This document shows positions 18,050 through 27,283 of a DNA stretch of 64,000 nt, in pieces. The notes under the pieces were generated by a model. That model made no database searches. It was not told where the DNA came from and was given only the letters and a program-made list of their open reading frames with translations. The stretch spans positions 62,001 through 126,000 of the forward strand of contig JACTMY010000010.1 of NCBI GenBank assembly GCA_014584395.1. The letters are read 5' to 3'. Position numbers and translations under genes: made by a program. The stretch comes from Planctomycetota bacterium (GTDB taxonomy: Bacteria > Planctomycetota > Planctomycetia > Gemmatales > HRBIN36). Every line of letters starts with the position of its first letter. Positions within the stretch are counted from its first letter, which is position 1.

Positions 18050-19537
18050 ATGCATCGCCTCATGACTCTGTTATTAACTTTGATGTCCCTGACCTGGGCT
18101 CTCCAGGCCATCCATGGGCAAGAACCGACTCCACAACCCCTTCCGCCGCTACCACCAAACAGCCCCATTCAGCCAGAACCACCACCGCCAACGCTGCCGC
18201 CGATGCCCTCTATTCAACCTACGGGAAACGAATCACCCTCGGTGTCAACGTTTGTTCCGGTTTCCGACCCGGAAGCCACAACGGGCTTGCTGGCCGAGAT
18301 GTTTCAACAAGACAAGCCCAAAGCAGCGGATGATAAGCCCAAGGAGAAAAAGTGGTTCGAGAAAATGAACCTTCGTGGCTACACCCAGTTTCGCCTCAAC
18401 CCCACGATCGTGCACGACAAGGATCTTGCGGAGCCTCAGCACGTGGGTGATCGGTCCATCGGCGTCAATCAGAATTTTCTCATCCGCCGGGCGCGCTTGA
18501 TCCTGTTCGGCGACATCTCCGACCACCTTTATCTGTACTTTCAACCCGACTTTGCTTCGACGCCCTCTGGCAGCCGGGATGCAACTTTCTTTGCGCAATT
18601 GCGCGATTTGTATGGCGATGTTTTCATCGACACGACGAAAGAGCATCGCTTTCGGGTAGGTTTGTCGAAGGTGCCTTACGGCTGGGAAAATTTGCAATCC
18701 AGCCAAAACCGTTTGACCTTGGATCGAAATGACGCCTTCAACAGTGCCACGAAGAACGAGCGCGATCTGGGCGTGTTCTACTATTGGACCCCTCAGGAGG
18801 CGCAGCGCATCTTCAAGTACGTCATGGATGAGAACTTGAAAGGCTCGGGCAACTATGGCGTCTTTGGTTTCGGCCTGTACAACGGCCAAGGCGGCGCCTT
18901 GCAGGAACAGAACGAGAACGTCCACGTCGTCAGCCGCCTCACCCTGCCCTATCAGTTCGAGAATGGGCAAATCGTCGAAGCGGGCGTGCAAGCTTTCACC
19001 GGGAAATATGTCGTTTTCGGCTCCCCGATCCGGCCTCTCGGCGAGGGGACGCGCGACTTCACCCCGGCGGGAACGTTCGAACGCGGCGACCGAGCAGGCA
19101 TTCGCGAAGATCGCATCGGCGGCTCCTTCATTCTTTATCCGCAACCCATCGGTTTCCAAGCGGAATGGACCGTGGGACGCGGTCCTGGCTTGAATGAAGA
19201 CCAAACCGAAGTGATCGAACGCTCCCTCCATGGCGGCTACCTCTTGGCCAATGTCAAAATCGATACCTGCCAGCATGGCATTTTCTTTCCCTTTGTCCGT
19301 TGGTCCTACTTTGTGGGCGGTTATCGGAGCGAACGCAATGCCCCTTATAGCCACATCGATGAATGGGAAATGGGCCTGGAATGGCAAATCCGCAAGGAGA
19401 TGGAATTGGTGGTTTCCTACCTGGTAACCGATCGCACCAACACCACGGCCATCAGCAGCAGCGCGGCCGTGAGCGAGGCCTCCTATGAGCAGTTTGTCGG
19501 CCAAGTCCTCCGCATTCAGTTTCAGCTTAATTATTAA
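18050..19537 (+). CDS. Outer-membrane porin, phosphate-selective (OprP/OprO) family
   Basis: A 495-residue protein with a signal peptide (1-22), a proline-rich linker (about 25-60) and a beta-barrel. Barrel features are alternating aromatic strands such as GYTQFRLNP, RRARLILFGDISDHLYLYF, HRFRVGLSKVPYGWENLQS and an aromatic C-terminus (LRIQFQLNY), which is the usual outer-membrane insertion signal. The order 'RxARl...g' then 'G..k.P.g.e' is characteristic of OprP/O-type porins. It would pass phosphate or other anions. AGGGGG sits 8-13 bases before the ATG. No phosphate-regulation genes are adjacent, so the substrate is inferred. Confidence 0.85.
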   Translation: MHRLMTLLLTLMSLTWALQAIHGQEPTPQPLPPLPPNSPIQPEPPPPTLPPMPSIQPTGNESPSVSTFVPVSDPEATTGLLAEMFQQDKPKAADDKPKEKKWFEKMNLRGYTQFRLNPTIVHDKDLAEPQHVGDRSIGVNQNFLIRRARLILFGDISDHLYLYFQPDFASTPSGSRDATFFAQLRDLYGDVFIDTTKEHRFRVGLSKVPYGWENLQSSQNRLTLDRNDAFNSATKNERDLGVFYYWTPQEAQRIFKYVMDENLKGSGNYGVFGFGLYNGQGGALQEQNENVHVVSRLTLPYQFENGQIVEAGVQAFTGKYVVFGSPIRPLGEGTRDFTPAGTFERGDRAGIREDRIGGSFILYPQPIGFQAEWTVGRGPGLNEDQTEVIERSLHGGYLLANVKIDTCQHGIFFPFVRWSYFVGGYRSERNAPYSHIDEWEMGLEWQIRKEMELVVSYLVTDRTNTTAISSSAAVSEASYEQFVGQVLRIQFQLNY

Positions 19538-19563
19538 CCCCCCACGACGTCATTACCTTCGTT

Positions 19564-19598
19564 ATCCTTGCCTGCCAACAAGGATAGTGCCATCCTTG
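19564..19598 (+). repeat. Three copies of a 7-base motif in alternating orientation (possible alternative hairpins or operator)
   Basis: ATCCTTG (19564-19570), CAAGGAT (19579-19585) and ATCCTTG (19592-19598) are spaced by 8 and 6 bases. The middle copy can pair with either neighbour, giving two mutually exclusive hairpins, just after the porin stop and 34 bases before an intrinsic terminator. It could be an attenuation-type switch, an mRNA end stabiliser, or a protein-binding site. Confidence 0.5.
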
Positions 19599-19631
19599 AT
19601 CGCCACGGATTGCGGTCATAGGAGCCCAATG

Positions 19632-19667
19632 AACTCTCAAGCCCCGCTGAGCTTGCGAGTTCTTTTT
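19632..19667 (+). terminator. Intrinsic terminator between porin and HD-GYP genes
   Basis: AACTC-T-CAAGC pairs with GCTTG-C-GAGTT (10 bp, one mismatch) around an 8-base loop and is followed by CTTTTTG. Confidence 0.75.
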
Positions 19668-19673
19668 GTTTGC

Positions 19674-19702
19674 TTGCATGGTCAAAATGCCATGGCTATA
19701 GT
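19674..19702 (+). promoter_or_regulatory. Possible promoter for the FHA-GAF-HD-GYP gene
   Basis: TATAGT (19697-19702) is a good -10 element, with TTGCAT 17 bases upstream as a weak -35. It lies directly after the terminator and before the chosen start at 19793. Confidence 0.4.
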
Positions 19703-19792
19703 GAAATGGACTCAAGGATTGGAAAAGAGGCAAGGAAACCTCCAAGAACGTATCCCCTCTATCGTCAGTTGGCTCGTGCTCGTGAGGTCAGC

Positions 19793-21412
19793 GTGTCGCA
19801 ATGGCGAATTCGACTGAAAGGCGTCAGTCCTCAATTTGAAGGCAAAATGTGGGAATCCGACTGCATTTTGCACATCGGCCGGATCGAAAGCTGCGAGATA
19901 TTGCTCAATGATCCGAGCATCAGCCGCCGGCACGCCGAGGTGGCGGCCACAGAGCAAGGCTGGGTCGTCCGCGACGTCGGCAGCACGAACGGCACCTTCT
20001 TGAACGGCGTTCGCGTGGGCCGCGTGGATCGCAAGCTGCGGCAGCGGGACGTCATTCAATGCGGCAATATCGTCCTGATCGTGCAGATGCTCGAGGAACC
20101 GCAGCCGCAGCTCAATGAAACACCCACCGGCAATTTGGAAGTGCAAGCGACCACGTCGTTTTCCTGGGAGCGGGCGATCGAGTCGGCCGCCTCCATTGAC
20201 ATGCACAAAACGCCCCGGGCCGGCGACCGCCTGCTGACGCTGCTCCGCGCCGGGCATCATCTCTGCCACATCGGCTCTATCGACAATTTGCTGCGGTCCA
20301 TCCTGGACGACGCCGTGCTGGCCATGGACGCCCAGCGGGGCGCTATTGTGCTCCACGATGAAAAATTGGAACAGTTGCAACTGCGGCAAGTCTCCACGGG
20401 CACCCGGGAAACGACGAGCCGCGTCTGTTTCAGCCGCAGCCTGGCACTCCGCTGCTTCGAACGGGCCGAATCGGTCTTGTGCCGCGACGTCACCGCCACG
20501 CCGGACCTGATGATCGCCAACAGCATCGCCGACGGCACCATGTCCTCAATCATCTGTGCCGTGTTGCGTTCGCCCCGCAAGAAACTGGGCATCTTGCACC
20601 TCGATCGCGGCCCCTTGCAACAGCCCTTCACCAAGGATGATTTGCGCCTGGCCGACGCCCTCGCCGCCAGCGTTTCGGCGGCCATCGAATCGGCCCAATT
20701 GGTCGAAAAACAACGGGACTTTTTCTTGCAAACGGTGACCGCCCTGGCCCAGGCCGTGGAAATGCGCGACCGCTACACCGGCGGTCATACTCAGCGGGTC
20801 ACCGATTATTCCCTGATCGTGGCCGAACAACTGCGGCTTTCCGCCGACGACATGCATCACGTGCAGATCGGCACCCCCCTGCACGACATCGGCAAGATCG
20901 GCATCGATGACCATATTCTGCGCAAGCCCGGCAAGCTCACGTCCGAGGAATTCGAGCAGATGAAAGCCCATACGGTCAAGGGAGCCACGATCCTGGAGAG
21001 CATCCCCGACATGCAGCGAATCATCCCGATCGTGCGCCACCATCATGAATCCTGGGATGGTCAGGGATATCCTGATCGACTCGCCGGCGAGCAAATCCCC
21101 TATCTCGCTCGGATCGTGGCCGTGGCCGATGCGTTTGACGCGATGACCTCCAATCGTCCCTACCGGCCCGGCATGCCCGTCGAAGTCGCCTTTCAGGAAA
21201 TTCACGACCGCGCGGGGCAGCAATTCGACCCCAAGGTGGCACACGCCTTTCTCTTTTGCCGATCGCGGATCGAGGAAGCCCGGCAAGAACGGCTCGCCTC
21301 GGATGGCTCGGACTTAGCCCCGATGTATCACGTGGGCATGGAAGAGGAAGATGAAATGGCCGGTCCGCCCACAGCCTCCCTCAGCGGCGACGCCATCATC
21401 GCCAATCCCTAG
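19793..21412 (+). CDS. FHA-GAF-HD-GYP signalling protein (cyclic-di-GMP phosphodiesterase type)
   Basis: A 539-residue cytoplasmic protein with three domains. An FHA domain (about 8-90: HIGRIESCEILL, SISRRHAEV, DVGSTNGTFLNGVRVG) binds phosphothreonine. A GAF-like domain follows (about 150-305). The HD-GYP domain (about 320-490) has GGHTQRVTDYS, the H364-D365 pair in HDIGKIGIDD, HHHESWDGQGYPD and VADAFDAMTSNRPYR, so the metal ligands and GYP equivalent are intact. It should hydrolyse cyclic-di-GMP under control of kinase signalling. The GTG at 19793 has GAGG five bases upstream and keeps the FHA start compact; upstream in-frame starts at 19670 and 19706 are less likely because a terminator and promoter-like site lie there. 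Confidence 0.92.
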   Translation: MSQWRIRLKGVSPQFEGKMWESDCILHIGRIESCEILLNDPSISRRHAEVAATEQGWVVRDVGSTNGTFLNGVRVGRVDRKLRQRDVIQCGNIVLIVQMLEEPQPQLNETPTGNLEVQATTSFSWERAIESAASIDMHKTPRAGDRLLTLLRAGHHLCHIGSIDNLLRSILDDAVLAMDAQRGAIVLHDEKLEQLQLRQVSTGTRETTSRVCFSRSLALRCFERAESVLCRDVTATPDLMIANSIADGTMSSIICAVLRSPRKKLGILHLDRGPLQQPFTKDDLRLADALAASVSAAIESAQLVEKQRDFFLQTVTALAQAVEMRDRYTGGHTQRVTDYSLIVAEQLRLSADDMHHVQIGTPLHDIGKIGIDDHILRKPGKLTSEEFEQMKAHTVKGATILESIPDMQRIIPIVRHHHESWDGQGYPDRLAGEQIPYLARIVAVADAFDAMTSNRPYRPGMPVEVAFQEIHDRAGQQFDPKVAHAFLFCRSRIEEARQERLASDGSDLAPMYHVGMEEEDEMAGPPTASLSGDAIIANP

Positions 21413-21505
21413 TTGGACGGATGCCCTGTCCCTTTGCTTGACTCCCGCCAACTGCTACGATGATCATGATGCCCATATCGATGATGGACGACGAGGCGGG
21501 GTTTC

Positions 21506-22903
21506 ATGAACGACCAGATTCGCGTCTTGGTGATCGACGACCAGGAACATCATGCCCAGGCCGTGGCGGAAAGCCTGGCCAAGATCGGCTATGAATGCGT
21601 CGTCGCCACCAGCGGGCAAGAGGGCCTCCGCCGCATCGAGAACGAGGATTTCGGCGTCATCATTTCAGACTTGAAGATGGAAGGCGTTGATGGCTTGGCC
21701 ATCTTGCGCAAGGCCAAAGTAGAACTGCCCCACGCCGAGGTCGTGCTCGTCACCGGCCATGGCGACATCAAATCCGCGGTCACGGCCTTGCAAAGCGGCG
21801 CCGCCAACTATCTGGTCAAACCCGTCGACATCGGCGAGCTGCGCATCGTGGTCGAAAAGGCCGCTGAGAAACATCGCTTGGCCCAGACCAACCGCGAATT
21901 GCAAAAACAGATCGATGAAAAATTCGGCTTCGAAGGTTTGGTCGGCAACAGCCCGCAAATGCACGGCGTTCTCGACCGCCTCAAACAGATCGCGCCGACG
22001 GATGCCCGCATCCTGATTCAAGGGGAAACGGGCACGGGCAAGGAATTGGTCGCCAAGGCCATCCACGTCAACAGTCCGCGGCGCAACAAGCCTTTTGTGC
22101 CGCTCAATTGCACCGCCCTCAATGAAAACCTGCTGGAGAGCGAACTCTTCGGCCATGAAGCCGGCGCTTTCACTGGCGCGGATCGCCTCCGCAAAGGCAA
22201 GTTCGAATACGCCAACGGCGGCACCCTGTTCCTCGATGAGCTGGGCGACATGCCGCTGACTCTCCAATCCAAACTGCTGCGGGTCTTGGAGGATGGCCAG
22301 GTCTATCGCATCGGCGGCAATGAACCGATCAAGGTCAATGTGCGCGTGCTCTCGGCCACGCACCGCGACCTGGAGGATGCCGTGGCCAAGGGCACATTTC
22401 GCCAGGACCTGTACTTCCGCCTGAAGGTCGTCACCATCGCCTTGCCGCCGCTGCGGGATCGCCGGGAAGACATCATCCTGCTGGCTTTCCATTTCATGAA
22501 GGAATTCAGCCAACGGTACGGCCGCAACGTCACCTCGATCGCCGCCGAGATTCGCCGGGCGTTCAACACCTATGACTGGCCGGGGAATGTCCGTGAATTG
22601 AAGGGCGTCGTCGAAAGCATGGTGGCTCTCGACCGGGATGGCGAGCTGGGCATCGACGATCTCCCCGACGCCACGCCGCTGCGCAAAATTCCCCCGGGCG
22701 ACGGCGAAGTCATGGGGCAACAGAGCCTCATCGGCCAGCCCCTGGAAGTGGTGGAGGCCTATTACATTCAAAAAGCCCTCGAACTGGCCAACGGCAATCG
22801 CGAAGAGGCGGCCAAGATGCTGAAAATCGGCGAACGCACGCTCTATCGCAAGATCAAGGATTATCAGTTGATCACCAAAAAACGCTCGACGCCGGTATCT
22901 TGA
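21506..22903 (+). CDS. Sigma-54-dependent response regulator (NtrC family)
   Basis: A 465-residue regulator. The receiver domain (1-120) has DD at 11-12, the phosphoacceptor D55 and a conserved lysine in LVKPVD. The AAA+ domain (about 145-380) has Walker A GETGTGKE at 173-180, the sigma-54 contact loop GAFTGA, Walker [12 protein letters not shown] and the arginine fingers region. A Fis-type helix-turn-helix closes the protein (about 425-457, [20 protein letters not shown]). All motifs for activating RpoN promoters are intact. No histidine kinase is adjacent; the FHA-GAF-HD-GYP gene 93 bases upstream may share the pathway. mutL starts 3 bases after its stop. Confidence 0.96.
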   Translation: MNDQIRVLVIDDQEHHAQAVAESLAKIGYECVVATSGQEGLRRIENEDFGVIISDLKMEGVDGLAILRKAKVELPHAEVVLVTGHGDIKSAVTALQSGAANYLVKPVDIGELRIVVEKAAEKHRLAQTNRELQKQIDEKFGFEGLVGNSPQMHGVLDRLKQIAPTDARILIQGETGTGKELVAKAIHVNSPRRNKPFVPLNCTALNENLLESELFGHEAGAFTGADRLRKGKFEYANGGTLFLDELGDMPLTLQSKLLRVLEDGQVYRIGGNEPIKVNVRVLSATHRDLEDAVAKGTFRQDLYFRLKVVTIALPPLRDRREDIILLAFHFMKEFSQRYGRNVTSIAAEIRRAFNTYDWPGNVRELKGVVESMVALDRDGELGIDDLPDATPLRKIPPGDGEVMGQQSLIGQPLEVVEAYYIQKALELANGNREEAAKMLKIGERTLYRKIKDYQLITKKRSTPVS

Positions 22904-22906
22904 GCC

Positions 22907-24802
22907 ATGCCGCGCATTCATATCCTACCCCCCGACGTCGTCAACAAGATCGCGGCCGGCGAAGTGATCGAACGGCCGAGCAGCGTCGTCAAGGAATTGC
23001 TCGATAATGCCGTCGACGCCGGCGCGACGCAAATCCACATCGACGTCGCGCAAGGCGGCCGTGAACTGATCCGCGTGGTGGACAATGGCTGTGGTTTCGA
23101 AGCTGAGGATCTGCCGCTCGCGTTCGCCAGTCATGCCACCAGCAAACTCAGGGACCCCGACGACCTCTTTTCCATCCGCACCATGGGATTTCGCGGCGAG
23201 GCCCTGGCTTCGATCGGCAGCGTGTCCCAGGTGACGCTGGAGTCGCGGAGCGCCGAGGCTCCCAGGGGAGCCCGCATCGAATGCCAGGGAGGCGTGTTAT
23301 CCAAGGTTGAGGCTTGGAACGGCCCAACGGGAACGCGGATCGAAGTGCGCAACCTTTTTTACAATACCCCGGCACGGCGCCATTTCTTGAAGACGCAAGC
23401 CACGGAAATGGGCCACATCACGGAAGCGGCCACGCGGCTGGCCTTGGGCGTGCCCCGGATTGGCGTCAAACTGACGCACAACGACCGGGACGTATTTGAG
23501 ATACCTGCTTCCTCGTCCCTGGCGGACCGCATTCGTCTATGCTTCGGCAAGGAAGTGAGCGATTTCCTCCTCCCCATCGACCAGACCCATGGCCCCGTCC
23601 GGCTGCGCGGCTTCATGGCCGACCCGCGCGTCGAACGCGGCCATGCCCGCATGCAATATCTGTTCGTCAACGGCCGGTGGATCCGCGACCGCACCCTCGG
23701 TCATGCCATTCAAGAAGCCTATCATGGCTTGCTCATGGTCGGGCGCTATGCGGTGGTGTTTCTCTTCCTCGACCTGCCCCCCGATCAGGTGGACGTCAAC
23801 GTGCATCCCACCAAGGCGGAGGTTCGCTTTCGCGATAGCCAATCCTTGCATCACCTGGTGCGGTCAACCCTGCGGCAACAGTTGCAGCGCGGTAATCTGA
23901 TTCCAGAACTCAAGGTGCCCATGCAAACAGCAGCATCCTCCGCATTCATTCGGCCTGGGGCCAGTCCCGCGCCGATGGCGGGTTCATGGGCATTAATGCC
24001 CCCTCAAGGCCGTGATGCTGCCATCTTACCCTTTACGCCGCCCCCAACACGACCCATCGAACCACCCACGCCGGCAGCGGACATGGGCCAGGAATTCATG
24101 ATCGCGCCTTTGGAAGCAGACACTGCCCCGCCCGTTTCTGAGCAAGGCACATTAGGCATCAATGAACCCAGCGTGCCCGATCATGACCGATCCATCGGAC
24201 CCGCCACCGATTCGGCCTGCAGCGATGTCCCGCCAAAAGTCATCCAACTGCACCATGCCTATTTGGTCTTGGAAACGGCAGAGGGGATGTTGGTCATTGA
24301 TCAACACGCCCTGCACGAACGCATTCTGTTCGAACAACTCAAGGAGCGAGTGCGAACGGGGCAGGTCGAATCGCAGCGATTGCTCATTCCCGAACCCGTC
24401 GACTTGCCTCCTGCCGAGGCATCCTTGATTTTGGAGCATGCAGAAGCCCTGGCCGAGATCGGTTTTGGCCTGCAAGATTTCGGCCACGGCACGATTCTGG
24501 TGACGGCTTATCCCGCACCGTTGCACCGCCGATCTCCGGCCGAGTTGCTGCGCCGCGTCGTAGATCACTTGCTGCAGTCAGCCAAGCCGCCGACGCGCGA
24601 GCAATTGCAGAACGATCTCTTGGCCCTGATGGCTTGCCATGCCGCGATCAAGGCGGGCGACCCGCTATCGCAGGATGAAATGTTGAGCTTGCTTCAATTC
24701 CGCCACCTGGTGAGTGACACCCATCATTGTCCTCACGGCCGGCCCACGTCGCTCTTTTTCAGCAAGCAGGAATTGGATCGGCAATTTCGACGCATCCTTT
24801 GA
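22907..24802 (+). CDS. mutL: DNA mismatch repair protein MutL
   Basis: A 631-residue protein with the GHKL ATPase in residues 1-330 (KIAAGEVIERPSSVVKELL, E30 and N34; DNGCGF; TMGFRGEAL), a proline-rich linker (about 340-440) and a C-terminal dimerisation domain. The C-terminal part has DQHALHERILFE, matching the DQHA(x)2E(x)4E metal site, and CPHGRP, so this is the endonuclease-type MutL found in organisms without MutH. It nicks the error-containing strand after MutS binds a mismatch. It starts 3 bases after the response regulator gene, so the two are probably co-transcribed. Confidence 0.97.
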   Translation: MPRIHILPPDVVNKIAAGEVIERPSSVVKELLDNAVDAGATQIHIDVAQGGRELIRVVDNGCGFEAEDLPLAFASHATSKLRDPDDLFSIRTMGFRGEALASIGSVSQVTLESRSAEAPRGARIECQGGVLSKVEAWNGPTGTRIEVRNLFYNTPARRHFLKTQATEMGHITEAATRLALGVPRIGVKLTHNDRDVFEIPASSSLADRIRLCFGKEVSDFLLPIDQTHGPVRLRGFMADPRVERGHARMQYLFVNGRWIRDRTLGHAIQEAYHGLLMVGRYAVVFLFLDLPPDQVDVNVHPTKAEVRFRDSQSLHHLVRSTLRQQLQRGNLIPELKVPMQTAASSAFIRPGASPAPMAGSWALMPPQGRDAAILPFTPPPTRPIEPPTPAADMGQEFMIAPLEADTAPPVSEQGTLGINEPSVPDHDRSIGPATDSACSDVPPKVIQLHHAYLVLETAEGMLVIDQHALHERILFEQLKERVRTGQVESQRLLIPEPVDLPPAEASLILEHAEALAEIGFGLQDFGHGTILVTAYPAPLHRRSPAELLRRVVDHLLQSAKPPTREQLQNDLLALMACHAAIKAGDPLSQDEMLSLLQFRHLVSDTHHCPHGRPTSLFFSKQELDRQFRRIL

Positions 24803-24928
24803 TGTGGAACCATGTGTTCCTCGCCCGCTTTCCCATACATTTTTCATAAATCCCCTGCAAAAAGCGGTACACTGGTGGAAGTGTAATCACGCCTGCCTGG
24901 CCCGCCTATTTCACATGAGGTCTTCGCC

Positions 24929-26197
24929 GTGCGCCGATTGACATGGAAATTGACTTTGGTCTTCTGTTTGTCCACGCTGACGCTGGGCGCCGAGAATTGG
25001 CCCTCTTGGCGGGGGCCGCACAACCTCGGCATCAGTCAAGCCACGGGAGTTCCCGAGGCTTGGAGTGAAACCAAGAACATCCTTTGGAAGTTCAAGCTCC
25101 CGGGCATGGCGGGGTCCACGCCGTGCGTTTGGAACGACCAGATCTTTCTCACCAGCGAAGAGGGCAAAGACTTGATGTTGCTGTGCCTGTCGCTCGATGG
25201 CCAACTGAAATGGAAGGAAAAAGTGGCCACGGGGGAAGGGCGCAAGGTGCGCTCGGATGAAGGCAATGCCTCCTCGCCCTCGCCCAGCACCGACGGCGAA
25301 CATGTCTATGTGTTCATGGGGACGGGCGATTTATGCTGCTATGATTTCACCGGCAAACGGATTTGGCACGTCGACGTCCAAAAGCAATACGGCCGATTTC
25401 GCATCCAGTTCGGCATGCATATGACCCCCGCGTTGCACGGGGATCGCTTGTACCTGCAGCTCATTCATTCAGGCGGCGCATGGGTCGTGGCCATCGACAA
25501 AAGGAATGGCCAGGAAGTTTGGAAGGTTCAACGCCCTAGCGATGGCAGGGATGAATGCGAACATTCGTATGCTTCCCCCGTCATTTGGCAGAATCAAGAC
25601 AAGGCGTTTTTGATCGTGCATGGCAATGACTATACCACGGGGCATGCTTTGGAGGACGGTAAAGAGCTTTGGCGGCTTGGCCAACTCAATCCCAAGGATC
25701 GGTACAACAACACGCTTCGCTTCGTCGCATCTCCCCTCGCCACGCCGGACTTGATCATCGTCCCCACGGCCAAGAATGGACAAGTGGTCGGACTCAAGCC
25801 CGACGCCCAAGGAGCGATCGGTCCAGGAAGCCCCCATGAACGCTGGCGGCTGCCAAGGGGCACGCCCGACGTGCCTTCCCCCTTGATGTACGAGGGACTG
25901 GTTTATCTGTGTCGGGAAAATGGCGTCTTGGCGTGTCACGATGCGCAAACGGGTGAAGAGCTTTACCGTGAGCGCTTGCACCCCGCTCGCTACCGGGCAT
26001 CCCCCGTTTACGCGGATGGCAAGATTTTTTGCACGGCCCGCGATGGCACAGTCACGGTCGTCAAGGCGGGACGAAAATTTGAAGCGATCGCCGTCAATAA
26101 ATTGAGCGATCAGATCTCCGCTTCGCCGGTCATTGTGCGCGGCATGATCCTGCTCCGCGGCTACGACAACCTTTATGCGATCAGCAACCAGCAATAA
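24929..26197 (+). CDS. Secreted PQQ-like beta-propeller protein
   Basis: A 422-residue protein with a signal peptide (1-19) and repeated PQQ-like blades: NWPSWRGPHNLG, AWSETKNILWKFKLPG, YDFTGKRIWHVD, AIDKRNGQEVWKV, ALEDGKELWRLG and ACHDAQTGEELYRERL. The WPxWRGP opening is characteristic of a planctomycete family often annotated as PQQ-binding-like or BamB-like. No quinoprotein dehydrogenase residues are evident, so it may be a scaffold or a binding protein rather than an enzyme. GTG start at 24929 with GAGGT eight bases upstream. A strong terminator follows 16 bases after the stop. Confidence 0.88.
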   Translation: MRRLTWKLTLVFCLSTLTLGAENWPSWRGPHNLGISQATGVPEAWSETKNILWKFKLPGMAGSTPCVWNDQIFLTSEEGKDLMLLCLSLDGQLKWKEKVATGEGRKVRSDEGNASSPSPSTDGEHVYVFMGTGDLCCYDFTGKRIWHVDVQKQYGRFRIQFGMHMTPALHGDRLYLQLIHSGGAWVVAIDKRNGQEVWKVQRPSDGRDECEHSYASPVIWQNQDKAFLIVHGNDYTTGHALEDGKELWRLGQLNPKDRYNNTLRFVASPLATPDLIIVPTAKNGQVVGLKPDAQGAIGPGSPHERWRLPRGTPDVPSPLMYEGLVYLCRENGVLACHDAQTGEELYRERLHPARYRASPVYADGKIFCTARDGTVTVVKAGRKFEAIAVNKLSDQISASPVIVRGMILLRGYDNLYAISNQQ

Positions 26198-26212
26198 TCG
26201 CGGCCTACGTCA

Positions 26213-26244
26213 AACTCCCGGTGCAGCGCCGGGAGTTGCTTTTT
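26213..26244 (+). terminator. Intrinsic terminator after the beta-propeller gene
   Basis: AACTCCCGG (26213-26221) and CCGGGAGTT (26229-26237) form a perfect 9-bp stem with a 7-base loop, followed by GCTTTTT. Confidence 0.9.
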
Positions 26245-26253
26245 CGATGGCGG

Positions 26254-27279
26254 TCAACCGCCAATGGCATGCATGGTACGCTGCGGCTTGATGAAGCGGG
26301 CGGTGTTGATTTCGTGTCCTTCCCACTTCTCCCGAACGCACGTTCGGATGGCCTCGAGAATTTGCTCTTCTTGCCCCGGTTGCACCAGCAACGGTTTGAC
26401 ATCCACTTCCTTGAGGGCAAACAGGCAATTGCGCAACTTCCCCTCGGCGGTGAGTCGGATGCGATTGCAATGCTGGCAGAATGGCCTGGAGATGGAGGCG
26501 ATGAATCCCACCTTCCCCTTCCCATCGGCATATTGAAAATCCATGGCAGGATGCCGCGGATCGTAATCGGCCGCGGGGACTAATGGCGCAATGTTTCGTT
26601 CCAGTTGCTCGATGATTTCATGAGCAAAATAGACTTTGGACCGCTCCCACGGTTCCGCTCCGATAGGCATATATTCGATGAACCGAAGCTCCAAGCCGCG
26701 CTCGCGGGCATAGATCGCCAACGGCACGGCTTCTTGATCGGTGACGCCGCGCATGCTGACGGCGTTGAGCTTGACGGGAGCGAAGCCCGCGGCCTGGGCG
26801 GCATCGATGCCTTCCAGAACGTGCTCCAATCCCTCGCGGCGCGTCAACTGTTGAAAGACCTTGGGATGGAGGGTGTCGAGGCTGACATTGATGCGCCGCA
26901 ACCCCGCGTCGAAAAGTTCCTTGGCCATCGGCGCCAGCAGCAAGCCATTCGTGGTTAAGCCGAGATCATGAACATCGGGGACGTTTGCCAGCATGGCCAC
27001 CAGGCGGGTCACGTCGCGGCGCAAGAGAGGTTCGCCGCCGGTCAATCGCACCTTGTTGATCCCCAAGGTCGAGGCCAAGCGAACGAAATGGGTGATCTGT
27101 TCATAGGTTAACAATTGCTGCCGAGGAAGAAATTGCACATCTTCGGGCATGCAATACGTGCAGCGAAAGTTGCACCGATCCGTCACGCTGATGCGCAGAT
27201 TATTGTGCACTCTGCCGAAGGAGTCGATCAAGGCGGCATCGGAGCGCGGCAAGGGGATGGCGGGTTGTGAAATCGACAC
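26254..27279 (-). CDS. moaA: GTP 3',8-cyclase MoaA (molybdopterin synthesis)
   Basis: A 341-residue radical SAM enzyme that converts GTP to the 8-cyclo precursor of molybdopterin. The first cluster motif is C-NFR-C-TY-C (CxxxCxxC), followed by GGEPLLRRD; the second cluster lies in FCQHCNRIRLTAEGKLRNCLF, and the protein ends in the GG tail needed for activity. The GTG at 27279 is chosen because AGGGG lies 9-10 bases upstream and it starts 4 bases after the moaE stop; longer starts would lie inside moaE. It is the last gene of the oxidase-moaDEA run. Confidence 0.95.
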   Translation of the reverse strand: MSISQPAIPLPRSDAALIDSFGRVHNNLRISVTDRCNFRCTYCMPEDVQFLPRQQLLTYEQITHFVRLASTLGINKVRLTGGEPLLRRDVTRLVAMLANVPDVHDLGLTTNGLLLAPMAKELFDAGLRRINVSLDTLHPKVFQQLTRREGLEHVLEGIDAAQAAGFAPVKLNAVSMRGVTDQEAVPLAIYARERGLELRFIEYMPIGAEPWERSKVYFAHEIIEQLERNIAPLVPAADYDPRHPAMDFQYADGKGKVGFIASISRPFCQHCNRIRLTAEGKLRNCLFALKEVDVKPLLVQPGQEEQILEAIRTCVREKWEGHEINTARFIKPQRTMHAIGG

Positions 27280-27283
27280 GCGT

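Noticed and set aside
18245..19504. 419-codon open frame antisense to the porin
   Set aside because: The porin has a signal peptide, barrel strands and aromatic end; the antisense reading lacks any protein features.
21665..22921. 418-codon open frame antisense to the response regulator
   Set aside because: The plus-strand gene has complete receiver, AAA and Fis motifs; the reverse is a codon-bias shadow.
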